From positions 1 to 24,216 of the forward strand of contig SFJG01000028.1 of NCBI GenBank assembly GCA_004555955.1: a stretch of DNA of 24,216 nt, in the 5' to 3' direction. The notes under the pieces are model-generated. The model searched no databases and was not told the DNA's origin. It was given only the letters and a program-made list of their open reading frames with translations. This stretch comes from Bacteroidales bacterium. GTDB taxonomy: Bacteria > Bacteroidota > Bacteroidia > Bacteroidales > Muribaculaceae. The translations under genes were made by a program, and so were the position numbers. Positions 23,662 to 24,216 of this stretch are shown piece after piece (positions within the stretch are counted from its first letter, which is position 1; each line of letters begins with the position of its first letter).

Positions 23662-24216
23662 TCGGCAACATTCGACTACAAAAGCGGTCGCGCAAGCCTG
23701 TCGCCATACCCGGAGCGTAACGCCACGGTGCAATATCCCGACTCGCTCACGCCGGTGTTTATCAACCACGTCGGCCGCCACGGCTCGCGATATCCCGCAA
23801 GTTCGCACTTCACGATGCTCATCCACCGTGCACTGGAGCGCGCCGAACGCGAGAAGACCATCACGCCGCTGGGGCGTCAGTTCAAAGCTGACGTCGAGCG
23901 CGTTATCAGCGCCACGGCTAACCGTTGGGGCGAACTCGACTCTATCGGCGAGCGCGAGCACCGAGGCATTGCCGAACGCATGTATACCAACTTTCCGCAA
24001 CTCTTTGTCGACTCGCACGTCCTGGCTATCTCTTCGTCGTCGCCGCGGTGCGTCCACAGCATGTATGCCGCAACCGGCGCGCTTGCCCGAAAGGCAAAAG
24101 GCATCAGCCTCTCCACATCGTCGGGTCCGGAATTCAGCCCGTTGATGCGCAATTTCGACCTCGACAGCCTATATTTAGAATATCGCCGCGACACCGCATA
24201 CACAAGCACATACAAC
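23647..24216 (+). CDS. Histidine-acid phosphatase family protein, 5' end abnormal, 3' end off the window
   Basis: Frame open from 23566 to the window end. From about 23671 it reads FDYKSGRASLSPYPERN, then PVFINHVGRHGSRYP with the RHGxR phosphohistidine motif (HVGRHGSRYP around 23767-23796). Next come TPLGRQF and AISSSSPRCVHSMYAATGAL, a typical second conserved segment of branch-2 acid phosphatases (phytase or inositol-phosphate phosphatase type), usually periplasmic. No ATG occurs on this strand between 23530 and 23814. The given start, TTG at 23647, is provisional; TTG 23650/23659 and GTG 23728 are alternatives. The expected signal peptide is missing or degraded. The gene may be 5'-truncated next to the IS-like hairpin, or may use a rare start codon. 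Confidence 0.6.
   Translation, partial: MLLNLSATFDYKSGRASLSPYPERNATVQYPDSLTPVFINHVGRHGSRYPASSHFTMLIHRALERAEREKTITPLGRQFKADVERVISATANRWGELDSIGEREHRGIAERMYTNFPQLFVDSHVLAISSSSPRCVHSMYAATGALARKAKGISLSTSSGPEFSPLMRNFDLDSLYLEYRRDTAYTSTYN

Overview
The window looks like a chromosomal segment from a member of the Bacteroidales, probably Muribaculaceae/Prevotellaceae-like. Several intergenic regions carry the Bacteroidota sigma-ABfr promoter pattern (TTTG, 19-20 nt, TAnnTTTG). The encoded families (SusA-like neopullulanase, PorE-like PD40/OmpA lipoprotein, DUF4292, TIGR03905 TSCPD protein, EnvC-like LytM protein, SDG-type transketolase) are typical of that phylum. No CRISPR array, rRNA, tRNA or intact mobile element was seen.

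Layout. 1-142: C-terminal tail of a probable DUF1016/PDDEXK nuclease. 306-6740: a branched-chain amino acid operon with a promoter, a short Leu/Ile-rich leader peptide, mutually exclusive hairpins ending in an intrinsic terminator, then leuA-leuC-leuD-cimA-leuB and a strong terminator. The fourth gene is not a second leuA. Its residues match the pyruvate-specific citramalate synthase of Leptospira, so the operon probably feeds both leucine and isoleucine synthesis, and the leader reads both amino acids. 6772-8743: a convergent SusA-like neopullulanase with its own promoter. 8836-9576: a DUF3108 protein. 9589-10019: a free-standing short transcription unit with a promoter bracketed by palindromes, a structured 5' leader, two tiny ORFs (17 and 41 codons) and a terminator; I do not recognise its product. 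10307-10401: an inverted array of GGTTANN heptamers.

10414-17649: a seven-gene run, dut - TPR protein - DUF4292 lipoprotein - EnvC-like LytM coiled-coil protein - GNAT/FemAB-like acyltransferase - TSCPD protein - rlmD, with gaps of 5-22 nt or overlaps. It mixes nucleotide hygiene, cell-envelope and rRNA-modification functions. 20054-17656 (minus): a PorE-like outer-membrane lipoprotein and tadA, joined by a TAATG overlap. 20278-23529: galK and a transketolase, each with a plausible promoter. 23549-23632: an unusually long terminator hairpin whose core resembles the ends of IS3-family elements. 23566-24216: the start of a histidine-acid phosphatase gene with no usable ATG or clear signal peptide, running off the window.

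The most rewarding parts are the Leu/Ile attenuator coupled to a citramalate pathway and the unassigned small transcription unit at 9589-10019.
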